DNA of 64,000 nt from Zea mays (taxonomy: Eukaryota; Streptophyta; Magnoliopsida; Poales; Poaceae): NCBI RefSeq assembly GCF_902167145.1, contig NC_050097.1, positions 145,911,982 to 145,975,981 of the forward strand, written 5' to 3'. The notes beneath the pieces are model-generated. The model saw only the letters and a list, made by a program, of their open reading frames with translations. It did no database searches and was not told where the DNA came from. A program made the translations under genes and the position numbers. This document shows, piece by piece, positions 45,069-55,954 of this stretch (the stretch's first letter is position 1; each line of letters starts with the position of its first letter).

Positions 45069-47563
45069 TGTGACACCCAGTTTGCAAAGAAGAGAAGTTG
45101 GAGGGTATTCTTTTTGTTTTTTTCTCTCTTTCGGTGGTTGCGTTTTGGGAATTTGGAATTTGAGGAAAAACATTCACCGGTAGGGCAGTAGAATTTCTTT
45201 GGTTAGGCGCTTGCATTGGGGGTCGGGAGCCGTCGCGTGGGCGTGTTGGGCCGCAAATCTTGTTTCAGCCCACTAACCCCCATAATCCTAGCCGCCCTCC
45301 CCCTAACCCCCCCATTCTTTGTGCAGCCGCCCCCCCCCCCATTCCCCTACCCTCTTGGCCGCCCCCCTCCCATCTCCTCCTTTCTCAAGCACTTGCAGCC
45401 ACACATCAAACCCTAGCCCCCCCATCTCCTCCTCCCATGGTGCCATTCGTTGCCGCTCGGATCTCCGTCGTGTGGTGCAAATCTTCAACGGTTTTCGGTG
45501 GAGGGAGGAAGGGAGGAAGAAAAGGGGGAGAACCCAAGGTGATTTTTGTGTTTATCTCTTGTTCATTTTATGCGGCAATCCAATTATTTAGATGTTGCGT
45601 GTGCGATTTGGTAGAACGGCTGTCCAGAATTTTAAGGGGGTGGACGAACAGCAGCAGAATTAGTGATTTCTGGGCTTTTTTCGTGGAGAATTAAGGGGAA
45701 TCAGTTTGGGAATCATGTAGAACTTTGGTATACCTTTCCAACGAGTATTTATGCGCTCAATTTGGAGTTATAAATTAAAAGTTATCACCGTTTGAAACCG
45801 GGTAGGTGGCTGTCCAAAAAAACAGATTTTTAGGGGGATGAACAGCAGCAGTATTAGCAGTTTCTGGGGATTTTTCGGGAGTAATTAGTGTTAATCAGTA
45901 TGAGAATCATGTAGGGCTTTATGTTATCTTTCCAACAAGTACTTATGCGCTCGATTCGGAGTTATAATTTAGGAGATATCGTTGTTTGAATCCGGTTATG
46001 TTGCTGTGCAAAAAAAAACAGATTTTTCAGGTGGGTGAACAGCAGTGGTATTAGCAGTTTCTGGGAATTTTTCGTGGGTAATTAGTGTTAATCAGTATGA
46101 TAATCATGTAGGGATTTGTCTTATCTTTCCAATGAGTACTTATGCGCTTGATTTGGAATTATATTTTAAAAGATATCGCTGTTTGAATCCGGGTATGTCG
46201 CTGTCCAAAAGACAAAGGAAAACAGATTACAGGGTTCATCTTGTGGACTGTTTTGGGCTAATTAGATATTGAAATTTAATTATAAATTGTATACAAAACT
46301 TGTTGGCAATTTTATGTAGATGACTCTGGAGTTTTTGTTTGTTACCACCGCTGTCATAATCTTAAAGTTATGAAATTATTAAGCAGCGCCGCTGCAGTTT
46401 GGTGGGTGTAGGGAGAGATGTAACCCGCGGCGGGGTTTGAGTTTGTGCGTAGGTGCGGCGTCGCTTATGAGCCTGATTATGTGAAATTGGTGGACTAAGT
46501 TGGGTGTCAAAAACAGGTGGTGGACTTCCGGATCGTACTTAGGGATTTGCCCGAACTTCCGGTAAAGGCAAGTAAATACAGTGGTGGTTGCTACAGTTTG
46601 GTTTGCATCCTATTCCCTGTCATTGAGTATGCATAAGTTTCAATTATGTTAATCATTGAATTCTATGATGAAGTTTATTCGTTTGGAAGTATTAATTCTC
46701 AATTGTCTAATATTGTGGATGATCATAATTTGGTAATGATATATGTGGTTGATTCCCATCTTGGATGAAGTTGAAGTATCTTTTTGAATCATGTTATATG
46801 AAGTGTTGTAGGCATGACATGCACATCGCATCATCCATCTTGCATTTTGAAGTTATGTCGTGATCTTATGGTCCGACCGTACCGGTACATTTTTAGCATC
46901 GTACGTTGCCCGAGGAGGGGTACGATGCGGCTTCATATCCTTAGTGGTATGAAGGCAGAAGTCATCCTTGCATTTGCAGACATTTACACTCATGAGGAAT
47001 ATATGAAGTGTGACATTACTATGTTACTATTGTGGTTTCTACCTGTGAGGTGTGGTAAGTAGGTGTGTTGTATGTTGTATACGTGCTGCACCTTCGTAAT
47101 AAGAAGGTTGTGGAATCAAGTGGTGGTAAAACAATGTTCTCATGTGGTTAAACTGTTTGATATTATTTTACTTGCTGAGATGTGTCATCTCACTCTTGCA
47201 TTACTTAATGCAGGTACTTGATACATGTTGGGAATGAGGGGAGTAGAAGCACGTCCACTTTTACTCTCACAATAACGCTGCCTAGGCGCAGCCATGATTT
47301 AATTAGAAACTTATTGTCAAAGGAAGTTTGTTTTCTTTATATGGTCGTGCGCACTGGTGAATTCAGTTCAGGTCGTATGTTTATCTTTCCTTGCTAGCCG
47401 ATTAATAATACTTAGTATGTTTTAGTCATGATATATGTTTATACTCTGTTGCCCCCTCTTTTAAGCAATCTTGCAAAGGGGATGCTGCCGAAATTTTATA
47501 TATGGACGTCGGAAGTGTAGTTCAGTAGCATTCCGGGTTGTTTGTGGAACCCGGAGTGTTACA
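45069..47563 (+). repeat. 3' LTR of coding-free element, 2495 bp
   Basis: Same content and order as 38548-41044, including the three 195-bp units and the possible exon with GC donor (46517-46567). Confidence 0.92.
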
Positions 47564-47840
47564 TCGCCTATCTAAGCATAGGAGGAAGTAAGTATGGTCT
47601 TGTTATAGTTGATGATTTTCCCGCTTCACTTGGGTATTCTTTTTGCAGGATAAATCTGAAACCCAAGGGACCCTCAAGCGCTTTCTCAGGAGAGCTCAAA
47701 ATGAGTTTGAGCTTAAGGTGAAGAAGATAAGGAGCGACAACGGGTCCGAGTTCAAGAACCTTCAAGTGGAGGAGTTCCTTGAGGAGGAAGGGATCAAGCA
47801 CGAGTTCTCCGCTCCCTACACAACACAACAAAATGGTGTG
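47564..47840 (+). pseudogene. pol: pol of outer Sirevirus, segment 2 (integrase core)
   Basis: Begins with the right TCGCC copy. Encodes YLSIGGSKYGLVIVDDF, a frame change near 47618, then the second catalytic Asp in IRSDNGSEFKN and the third acidic residue in [13 protein letters not shown]. It stops at QQNG, where the inner Sirevirus inserted. Confidence 0.9.
47836..47840. repeat. target-site duplication, left copy (inner Sirevirus)
   Basis: GTGTG, identical to 57267-57271. Confidence 0.92.
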
Positions 47841-49125
47841 TGATAGTCGCCTAGAGGGGGGTGAATAGGGCGAAACTGAAATTTACAAATATAAACACAA
47901 CTACAAGCCGGGGTTAGCGTTAGTAATAAAGAAACGAGTCCGCGAGAGAGGGCGCAAAAACAAATCCCAAGCGAATGAGCAAGTGAGACACGGAGATTTG
48001 TTTTACCGAGGTTCGGTTCTTGCAAACCTACTCCCCGTTGAGGAGGCCACAAAGGCCGGGTCTCTTTCAACCCTTCCCTCTCTCAAACGATCCACGGATC
48101 GAGTGAGCTTTCTCTTCTCAATCACTTGGAACACAAAGTTCCCGCAAGGACCACCACAAGATTGGTGTCTCTTGCCTCAATGGGTTTGATTGCAAAGAAA
48201 GGATCAAGAAAGAAGAAAGCAATCCAAGCGCAAGAGCTCGAAAGAACACAAGCAAATCACTCTCTCTAATCACTATGGCGTTGTGTGGAGTTTGGAGAGG
48301 ATTTGATCTCTTTGGTGTGTCTTGAATTGAATGCTAGAGCTCTTGTAGTAGTTGGGAAGTGGAAAACTTGGATGCAATGAATGGTGGGGTGGTTGGGGTA
48401 TTTATAGCCCCAACCACCAAATGTGGCCGTTGGGAGGCTGTCTGTTTGATGGCGCACCGGACAGTCCGGTGCCCCCTGCCACGTCATCACTGCCGTTGGA
48501 TTCTGACCGTTGGAGCTTCTGACTTGTGGGCCCGCCTGGGTGTCCGGTGCACACCGGACAGGTACTGTTTGCTGTCCGGTGTGCCAGCATGGGCGTTTCT
48601 GACCCCTGCGCGCGCAGAGCGCGCATTAAATGCGCGGCAGAGAGCCGTTGGCGCAGAGAAGACCATTGCTCCGGAGGCGCACCGGACAGTCCGGTGCACA
48701 CCGGACAGTCCAGTGAATTTTAGCGGACGAGCCGTTGGCGTTTCCCGAAGCTGGCGAGTTCCCGAGGCCGATCTCCCTTGGCGCACCGGACACTGTCCGG
48801 TGTACACCGGACAGTCCGGTGAATTATAGCCGAGTCGCCTCTGGGAATTCCCGAAGGTGGAGAGTTTTGAGGCTAAGTCCCCCTGGTGCACCGGACATGT
48901 CCGGTGGCACACCGGACAGTCCGGTGCGCCAGACCAGGGGTACCTTCGGTTGCCCCTTTGCTCCTTTGTTGAATCCAAAACTTGGTCTTTTTATTGGCTG
49001 AGTGTGAACCTTTTACACCTGTATAATCTATTCACTTGGGCAAACTAGTTAGTCCAATTATTTGTGTTGGGCAGTTCAACCACCAAAATTAATTAGGAAC
49101 TAGGTGTAAGCCTAATTCCCTTTCA
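47841..49125 (-). repeat. 3' LTR of inner Sirevirus, 1285 bp
   Basis: Plus-strand ends TGATAGTCGCC and AATTCCCTTTCA. Carries several ACCGGACAGTCCGGT palindromes (48451-48930). Minus-strand TATAAATA at 48399-48406. It lacks one palindrome unit and a 7-bp segment present in the other LTR. Confidence 0.93.
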
Positions 49126-49953
49126 ATCTCCCCCTTTTTGGTGATTGATGCCAACACAAACCAAAGCAAATATAGAAGTGCATAGTTGAACTAGTTTGCA
49201 TAATGGAAGTGTAAAGGTTGCTTGGAATTGAGCCAAAATAACTACTTACAAGATATGCACGGAATGTTTCTTTCTTATATAACATTTTGGACCACGTTTG
49301 CACCACATGTTTTGTTTTTGTAAATTCTTTTTGTAAATCCATTTCAAGGATCTTTTGCAAATAGTCAAAGGTAAATGAATAAGAGTTTGTAAAGCATTTT
49401 CAAGATTTGAAATTTTCTCCCCCTGTTTCAAATGCTTTTCTTTTGACTTAACAAAACTCCCCCTAAAAGAGATCCACCTCTTAGTGTTCAAGAGGGTTTT
49501 GATATACCATTTTTGAAATACTACTTTCTTCCCCTTTTGAACATAATAGGATACCAATTGATAAATACTTTTGGAAAGCACTAAGTTTTTGAATTTGGTG
49601 GTGGTGCGGTCCTTTTGCTTTGGGCTCATTTCTCCCCCTTTTTGGCATGAATCGCCAAAAACGGAATCATTAGAGCCCTTGAAGTGCTATCTTCCCCTTT
49701 GGTCATAAATGAGTTAAGATTATACCAAAGACGGAGTCCGGTCCTTTTGCTTTGGGCTTTTACTCTCTCCCCCAAAGACAAGGTCCGTTTATTGGAGCGA
49801 TGGCGAAGGATGAGTTACGGAGTGGAAGCCTTTGTCTTTCGCCGAAGACTCCAATTCCCTTTCAATATACCTATGACTTGGTTTGAAATAGACTTGAAAA
49901 CACATTAGTCATAGCATATATGATCAAAAGTGTAAATGAGCTATGTGTGCAAT
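49126..49953 (-). other. 3' untranslated region of inner Sirevirus
   Basis: Lies between the pol stop and the 3' LTR. Contains several CTCCCCCT stretches (polypurine on the minus strand) and two copies of GGTCCTTTTGCTTTGGGCT (about 49609 and 49740). No gene. Confidence 0.75.
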
Positions 49954-52900
49954 CTAGCAAAAGAAATTGCGAGAATCAAGAATATTGAGCTCATGCCTAA
50001 GTTTGGTAAAAGTCTGTTCATCAAGAGGCTTGGTAAAGATATCGGCTAATTGATCTTTAGTGTTGATGTAAGAAATCTCGATATCCCCCTTTTGTTGGTG
50101 ATCCCTAAGAAAATGATACCGAATGGCTATGTGCTTAGTGCGGCTATGCTCGACGGGATTGTCGGCCATTTTGATTGCACTCTCATTATCACATAGCAAA
50201 GGGACTTTGGTTAATTTGTAACCATAGTCCCACAGGGTTTGCCTCATCCAAAGCAATTGCGCGCAACAATGACCTGCGGCAATGTACTCGGCTTCGGCGG
50301 TAGAAAGAGCGACCGAATTTTGCTTCTTTGAAGCCCAAGACACCAAGGATCTTCCCAAGAACTGGCAAGTCCCCGATGTGCTCTTTCTATTAATTTTGCA
50401 CCCCGCCCAATCGGCATCCGAATAACCAATCAAATCAAATGTGGATCCCCGAGGGTACCAAAGCCCAAACTTAGGAGTATAAGCCAAATATCTCAAGATT
50501 CGTTTTACGGCCGTAAGGTGTGATTCCTTAGGGTCGGATTGGAATCTTGCACACATGCAAACGGAAAGCATAATGTCCGGTCGAGATGCACATAAATAAA
50601 GTAATGAACCAATCATCGACCGGTATACCTTTTGATCCACGGACCTACCTCCCGTGTCGAGATCGAGATGCCCATTGGTTCCCATGGGTGTCTTGATGGG
50701 CTTGGCATCCTTCATTCCAAACTTGCTTAGAATATCTTGAGTATACTTTGTTTGGCTAAGGAAGGTGCCCTCTTGGAGTTGTTTGACTTGGAATCCTAGA
50801 AAATACCTCAACTCCCCCATCATAGACATCTCGAATTTCTGTGTCATGATCCTACTAAATTCCTCACAAGTAGATTCGTTAGTAGACCCAAATATGATAT
50901 CATCAACATAAATTTGGCATACAAATAAATCATTGTCAAGAGTTTTAGTGAACAAAGTAGGATCGGCTTTTCCGACTTTGAAGCCATTTGCAATAAGGAA
51001 ATCTCTTAGGCATTCATACCATGCTCTTGGGGCTTGCTTGAGCCCATAAAGCGCCTTAGAGAGCCTATAAACATGGTTAGGATACTCACTGTCTTCAAAG
51101 CCGGGAGGTTGCTCAACATAGACTTCTTCCTTGATTGGTCCGTTGAGGAAGGCACTTTTCACGTCCATTTGATAAAGCTTAAAGCCATGGTAAGTAGCAT
51201 AGGCTAATAATATGCGAATTGACTCAAGCCTAGCTACGGGTGCATAGGTTTCACCGAAATCCAAACCTTCGACTTGGGAATATCCCTTGGCCACAAGTCG
51301 TGCTTTGTTCCTTGTCACCACACCATGCTCATCTTGCTTGTTGCGGAAGACCCATTTGGTTCCTACAACATTTTGGTTAGGACGTGGAACCAAATGCCAT
51401 ACCTCATTCCTCGTGAAATTGTTGAGCTCCTCTTGCATCGCCACCACCCAATCCGAATCTTGAAGTGCTTCCTCTATCCTGTGTGGCTCAATAGAGGAAA
51501 CAAAAGAGTAATGCTCACAAAAATGGACAACACGAGATCGAGTAGTTACCCCCTTATGAATGTCGCCGAGGATGGTGTCAACGGGGTGATCTCGTTGTAT
51601 TGCTTGGTGGACTCTTGGGTGTGGCGGTCTTGGTTCTTCCTCATCCTCCTTTTCTTGATTATTTTCATCTCCCCCTTGATCATTGCCATTATCTTGAGGT
51701 GGCTCATCTTCTTGATTTTGCCCTTCATCAATTTGAGCCTCATCCTCATTTTGAGTTGGTGGAGATGCTTGCGTGGTGGAGGACGGTTGATCTTGTGCAC
51801 TTGGAGGCTTTTCGGATTCCTTAGGACACACATCCCCAATGGACATGTTCCTTAGCGCTATGCATGGAGCCTCTTCATTACCTATTTCATCCAGATCAAC
51901 TTGCTCTACTTGAGAGCCGTTAGTTTCATCAAACACAACGTCACATGAGACTTCAACTAGTCCAGTGGACTTGTTAAAGACCCTATATGCCCTTGTGTTT
52001 GAGTCATAACCAAGTAAAAAGCCTTCTACAGTTTTAGGAGCAAATTTAGATTTTCTACCTCTTTTAACAAGAATAAAGCATTTGCTACCAAAAACTCTAA
52101 AGTATGAAATGTTGGGCTTTTTACCGATTAGGAGTTCATAGGATGTCTTCTTGAGGATTCGGTGAAGATATAACCGGTTGATGGCGTAGCAGGCGGTGTT
52201 GACCGCTTCGGCCCAAAACCGGTCCGGTGTCTTATACTCATCAAGCATGGTTCTTGCCATGTCCAATAGAGTTCGATTCTTCCTCTCTACTACACCATTT
52301 TGTTGAGGGGTGTAGGGAGAGGAGAACTCATGCTTGATGCCCTCTTCCTCAAGAAAGCTTTCAATTTGAGAGTTCTTGAACTCCGTCCCGTTGTCGCTTC
52401 TTATTTTCTTGATTCTTAAGCCGAACTCATTTTGAGCCCGTCTCAAGAATCCCTTTAAGGTCTCTTGGGTTTGGGATTTTTCCTGTAAAAAGAATACCCA
52501 AGTGAAGCGAGAATAATCATCCACAATAACTAGACAGTACTTACTCCCGCCGATGCTTATGTAAGCAATCGGGCCAAATAGATCCATGTGGAGTAGCTCA
52601 AGTGGCCTGTCGGTCGTCATGATGTTCTTGTGCGGATGATGGACTCCAACTTGCTTCCCTGCCTGACATGCGCTACAAATCCTGTCTTTCTCAAAATGAA
52701 CATTCGTTAATCCTAAAATGTGCTCTCCCTTTAGAAGCTTATGAAGATTCTTCATCCCAACATGGGCTAGTCGGCGGTGCCAGAGCCAACCCATGTTAGT
52801 CTTAGCAATTAAGCATGTGTCGAGTTCAGCTCTATCAAAGTCTACTAAGTATAGCTGACCCTCTAACACACCCTTAAATGCTATTGAGTCATCACTTCTT

Positions 52901-53175
52901 CTAAAGACAGTGACACCTACATCAGTAAAAAGACAGTTGTAGCCCATTTGACATAATTGGGAAACAGAAAGCAAGTTGTAATCTAAGGAATCAACAAGAA
53001 AAACATTGGAAATAGAATGGTCAGGAGATATAGCAATTTTACCAAGTCCTTTGACCAAACCTTGATTTCCATCCCCGAATGTGATAGCTCGTTGGGGATC
53101 TTGGTTTTTCTCATATGAGGAGAACATTCTTTTCTCCCCAGTCATATGGTTTGTGCACCCGCTGTCGAGTATCCA
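49954..53175 (-). CDS. pol: pol of inner Sirevirus: protease, integrase, RT, RNase H
   Basis: Open from about 53172 (first Met 53145) to the stop at 49954, in a different frame from gag. Order: protease [10 protein letters not shown] (about 53150-53178), HHCC finger [16 protein letters not shown] to CSACQAGKQ, integrase core [37 protein letters not shown]. An acidic Gln/Glu-rich linker (51600-51800) leads into the copia RT ([20 protein letters not shown]; catalytic [10 protein letters not shown] near 50890-50918) and RNase H ([34 protein letters not shown]). Full length for the family with all catalytic motifs present. How pol is expressed after the gag stop is not evident from sequence; frameshift or re-initiation are both possible. 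Confidence 0.93.
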   Translation of the reverse strand, partial: WILDSGCTNHMTGEKRMFSSYEKNQDPQRAITFGDGNQGLVKGLGKIAISPDHSISNVFLVDSLDYNLLSVSQLCQMGYNCLFTDVGVTVFRRSDDSIAFKGVLEGQLYLVDFDRAELDTCLIAKTNMGWLWHRRLAHVGMKNLHKLLKGEHILGLTNVHFEKDRICSACQAGKQVGVHHPHKNIMTTDRPLELLHMDLFGPIAYISIGGSKYCLVIVDDYSRFTWVFFLQEKSQTQETLKGFLRRAQNEFGLRIKKIRSDNGTEFKNSQIESFLEEEGIKHEFSSPYTPQQNGVVERKNRTLLDMARTMLDEYKTPDRFWAEAVNTACYAINRLYLHRILKKTSYELLIGKKPNISYFRVFGSKCFILVKRGRKSKFAPKTVEGFLLGYDSNTRAYRVFNKSTGLVEVSCDVVFDETNGSQVEQVDLDEIGNEEAPCIALRNMSIGDVCPKESEKPPSAQDQPSSTTQASPPTQNEDEAQIDEGQNQEDEPPQDNGNDQGGDENNQEKEDEEEPRPPHPRVHQAIQRDHPVDTILGDIHKGVTTRSRVVHFCEHYSFVSSIEPHRIEEALQDSDWVVAMQEELNNFTRNEVWHLVPRPNQNVVGTKWVFRNKQDEHGVVTRNKARLVAKGYSQVEGLDFGETYAPVARLESIRILLAYATYHGFKLYQMDVKSAFLNGPIKEEVYVEQPPGFEDSEYPNHVYRLSKALYGLKQAPRAWYECLRDFLIANGFKVGKADPTLFTKTLDNDLFVCQIYVDDIIFGSTNESTCEEFSRIMTQKFEMSMMGELRYFLGFQVKQLQEGTFLSQTKYTQDILSKFGMKDAKPIKTPMGTNGHLDLDTGGRSVDQKVYRSMIGSLLYLCASRPDIMLSVCMCARFQSDPKESHLTAVKRILRYLAYTPKFGLWYPRGSTFDLIGYSDADWAGCKINRKSTSGTCQFLGRSLVSWASKKQNSVALSTAEAEYIAAGHCCAQLLWMRQTLWDYGYKLTKVPLLCDNESAIKMADNPVEHSRTKHIAIRYHFLRDHQQKGDIEISYINTKDQLADIFTKPLDEQTFTKLRHELNILDSRNFFC

Positions 53176-53212
53176 ACTTGAGCCCCCGGATGCATAAACC
53201 TACAAAACAAAT

Positions 53213-55909
53213 TTAGTTCTTGACTTTAGGTACCCAAACTGTTTTGGGTCCTTTGGCATTAGAAACAAGAACTTTGGGTACCCAAACACAAGTCTTGGAG
53301 CCCTTGTGTTTGCCCCCAACAAACTTGGCAACGACCTTGCCGGATTTGTTAGTAAGCACATAGGATGCATCAAGAGTCTTAAATGAAATGCTACGTTCAT
53401 TTGATGCATTAGGAGCTTTCTCTCTAGGCAGCTTGGCACGGGTTGGTTGCCTAGAACTAGATGTCTCACCCTTATACATAAATGCATGGTTAGGGCCAGA
53501 GTGAGACTTCCTAAAATGAGTTCTCCTAATTTTGCTCTCAGGATATCCGGCAGGGTACAAAATGTAAGCCTCGTTATCCTGAGGCATGGGAGCCTTGCCC
53601 TTAACAAAGTTAGACAAGTTCTTAGGAGGGGCATTAAGTTTGACATTGTCTTCTCTTTGGTAGCCAATGCCATCCTTAATGCCGGGGCGTCTCCCATTAT
53701 AAAGCATGCTACGAGCAAATTTAAATTTTTCATTCTCTAGGTTGTGCTCGGCAATTTTAGCATCTAATTTTGCTATATGATCATTTTGTTGTTTAATTAA
53801 AGCCATATGATCATGGATAGCATTAACATCAACATCTCTACATCTAGTACAAATAGATACATGCTCAACAATAGATGTAGAGGGTTTGCAAGAATTAAGT
53901 TCAACAATCTTAGCACGAAGTATATCATTCTTATCTCTAAGATCGGCAATTGTAACTTTGCAAACATCAAAATCTTTAGCCTTAGCCATCAAATTTTCAT
54001 TCTCTAATCTAAGGCTAGCAAGAGAGATGTTTAATTCTTCAATCCTAGCAAGCAAATCATCATTATTATCTCTAGGATTGGGAATTGAAACATTACAAAC
54101 ATGAGAATCAACCTTAGCATTTAAACTAGCATTTTCATTTCTAAGGTTGTCAATCATCTCACAGCAAGTGCTTAGCTCACTAGATAGTTTTTGACATTTT
54201 TCTATTTCTAGAGCATAAGCATTTTTAACCTTAACATGTTTCTTGTTTTCTTTAATAAGGAGGTCCTCTTGGGAATCCAAAAGGTCATCCTTTTCATGAA
54301 TAGCACTAACCAATTCATTCAATTTTTCCTTTTGAGCTATGTTAAGGTTGGCAAAAAGGGAACGCAAATTATCTTCCTCATCACTAGCATTGTCATCACT
54401 AGAGGATTCATATTTAGTGGAGGATTTAGATTTAACCTTCTTTTTGCAGTCTTTTGCCATGAGGCACTTGTGGACGACGTTGGGGAAGAGAAGCCCCTTG
54501 GTGACGGCGATGTTGGCGGCGTCCTCGTCGTCGGAGGAGTCGCTTGAGCTCTCGTCGGAGTCCCACTCGCGACAAACATGGGCATCGCCGCCCTTCTTCT
54601 TGTAATACCTCTTCTTCTCCTTTCTTCTCCCCTTCTTGTCGTCGCCTCGGTCACTGTCACTAGATATAGGACATTTAGCAATAAAATGACCGGGCTTACC
54701 ACACTTGTAGCAAACCTTCTTGGAGCGGGACTTGTAATCCTTCCCCCTCCTTTGCTTGAGGATTTGGCGGAAGCTCTTGATGACGAGCGCCATTTCCTCA
54801 TTGTCGAGCTTGGAGGCGTCTATGGGTTGTCGACTTGGTGTAGACTCCTCCTTCTTCTCCTTCGTTGCCTTGAATGCAACGGGTTGAGCTTCGGATGTGG
54901 TGGCATCATCAAGCTCGTTGATCTTCCTCGAGCCTTCGATCATGCACTCAAAACTTACAAAATTCCCGATAACTTCCTTGGGGGTCATTTTAGTATATCT
55001 AGGATTACCACGAATTAATTGAACTTGAGTAGGGTTAAGGAAAATAAGTGATCTTAGAATAACCTTAACCACCTCGTGGTCATCCCACTTTACGCTCCCG
55101 AGGTTGCGCGCTTGGTTCACCAAGGTCTTGAGCCGATTGTACATGTGTTGTGGCTCCTCCCCTTTGCGAAGCCGGAACCGACCGAGCTCCCCCTCAATCG
55201 TTTCCCGCTTGGTGATCTTGGTGAGCTCATCACCTTCATGCGCGGTCTTGAGTAAATCCCAAATCTCCTTTGCGTTCTTCAACCCTTGAACTTTGTTATA
55301 CTCCTCTCTACTTAAAGAGGCTAGGAGTATTGTTGTTGCTTGAGAGTTGAAGTGCTCGATTTGGGCCACCTCATCCTCATCATAGTTCTCATCCCCTACT
55401 GACGGTACCTGTGCACCAAACTCAACAACATCCCATATACTTTTGTGGAGCGAGGTTAGATGAAATCGCATTAAATCGCTCCACCTAGCGTAATCTTCAC
55501 CATCAAAAGTTGGTGGTTTGCCTAATGGGACGGAAAGTAAAGGTGTATGTTTGGAAATGCGAGGGTAGTGTAGGGGGATCTTACTATACTTCTTGCGCTC
55601 TTGGCGCTTAGAAGTGACGGAGGGCGCATCGGAGTCGGAGGTCGATGTTGATGAAGTGTCGGTCTCGTAGTAGACCACTTTCCTCATCCTTTTGTGCTTG
55701 TCGCCTTTCCGATGCGGCTTGTGGGAAGAAGACTTTTCCTTCTTCTCTTTGTGTTGAGAAGAAGATTTCTTCTCCTTCCCTTTGTTGGAGGAGCTCTTCT
55801 TCTTCTCCTTCCTCTTGGTGCGGGACTCTTCCGATGAAGTGCTCCCGTGGCTTGTAGTGGGCTTTTCGCCGGTCTCCATCTCCTTCTTGGCGTGATCTCC
55901 CGACATCAC
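53213..55909 (-). CDS. gag: gag of inner Sirevirus, 898 aa, intact
   Basis: Starts at 55909 (MMSGDHAKKEMETGEK). Lys/Ser-rich N-terminus, copia gag core (LGKPPTFDGEDYARWSDLM, about 55470-55530; LKTLVNQARNLGSVKW; RGNPRYTKMTPKEVIGNF), then CCHC knuckle CYKCGKPGHFIAKCP (about 54668-54712). An acidic serine tract follows, then a long coiled coil (about 54350-53700) and a basic C-terminus ending WVPKVKN. The extended coiled-coil gag is a Sirevirus trait. It has no lesion, unlike the homologue at 35506-37892. Gag forms the particle and its zinc knuckle binds the element RNA. Confidence 0.93.
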   Translation of the reverse strand: MMSGDHAKKEMETGEKPTTSHGSTSSEESRTKRKEKKKSSSNKGKEKKSSSQHKEKKEKSSSHKPHRKGDKHKRMRKVVYYETDTSSTSTSDSDAPSVTSKRQERKKYSKIPLHYPRISKHTPLLSVPLGKPPTFDGEDYARWSDLMRFHLTSLHKSIWDVVEFGAQVPSVGDENYDEDEVAQIEHFNSQATTILLASLSREEYNKVQGLKNAKEIWDLLKTAHEGDELTKITKRETIEGELGRFRLRKGEEPQHMYNRLKTLVNQARNLGSVKWDDHEVVKVILRSLIFLNPTQVQLIRGNPRYTKMTPKEVIGNFVSFECMIEGSRKINELDDATTSEAQPVAFKATKEKKEESTPSRQPIDASKLDNEEMALVIKSFRQILKQRRGKDYKSRSKKVCYKCGKPGHFIAKCPISSDSDRGDDKKGRRKEKKRYYKKKGGDAHVCREWDSDESSSDSSDDEDAANIAVTKGLLFPNVVHKCLMAKDCKKKVKSKSSTKYESSSDDNASDEEDNLRSLFANLNIAQKEKLNELVSAIHEKDDLLDSQEDLLIKENKKHVKVKNAYALEIEKCQKLSSELSTCCEMIDNLRNENASLNAKVDSHVCNVSIPNPRDNNDDLLARIEELNISLASLRLENENLMAKAKDFDVCKVTIADLRDKNDILRAKIVELNSCKPSTSIVEHVSICTRCRDVDVNAIHDHMALIKQQNDHIAKLDAKIAEHNLENEKFKFARSMLYNGRRPGIKDGIGYQREDNVKLNAPPKNLSNFVKGKAPMPQDNEAYILYPAGYPESKIRRTHFRKSHSGPNHAFMYKGETSSSRQPTRAKLPREKAPNASNERSISFKTLDASYVLTNKSGKVVAKFVGGKHKGSKTCVWVPKVLVSNAKGPKTVWVPKVKN

Positions 55910-55954
55910 TTCGAGCGGTTAGGCTCTAATGAAGCACCGGGCTCTGATACCAAT

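Larger units (their letters stand above)
38548..47563 (+). mobile_element. non-autonomous LTR retrotransposon without coding region, 9016 bp
   Basis: LTRs 38548-41044 and 45069-47563 with TCGCC duplication. Initiator-Met primer site after the left LTR and polypurine tract before the right one. The 4024-bp internal region has no gag, pol or other recognisable ORF. The primer-site type, the tract TTTTAAGGGGGG and LTR ends like CCGGAGTGTTACA resemble the Tekay-type element at 1-9395, so a related chromovirus may mobilise it; that is inference. The LTRs differ at about 35 positions (about 1.4%). Confidence 0.9.

Noticed and set aside
48359..48978. ORFs of 65-163 aa with repeated CPVCTG, SPVHTGQSGE-like text (also at 56456-57119 and 60506-61143)
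   Set aside because: They are translations of the ACCGGACAGTCCGGT palindromes in Sirevirus LTRs, not proteins.
54236..55018. Plus-strand ORFs of 88-146 aa opposite gag
   Set aside because: Shadows of the intact minus-strand gag; no own motifs.
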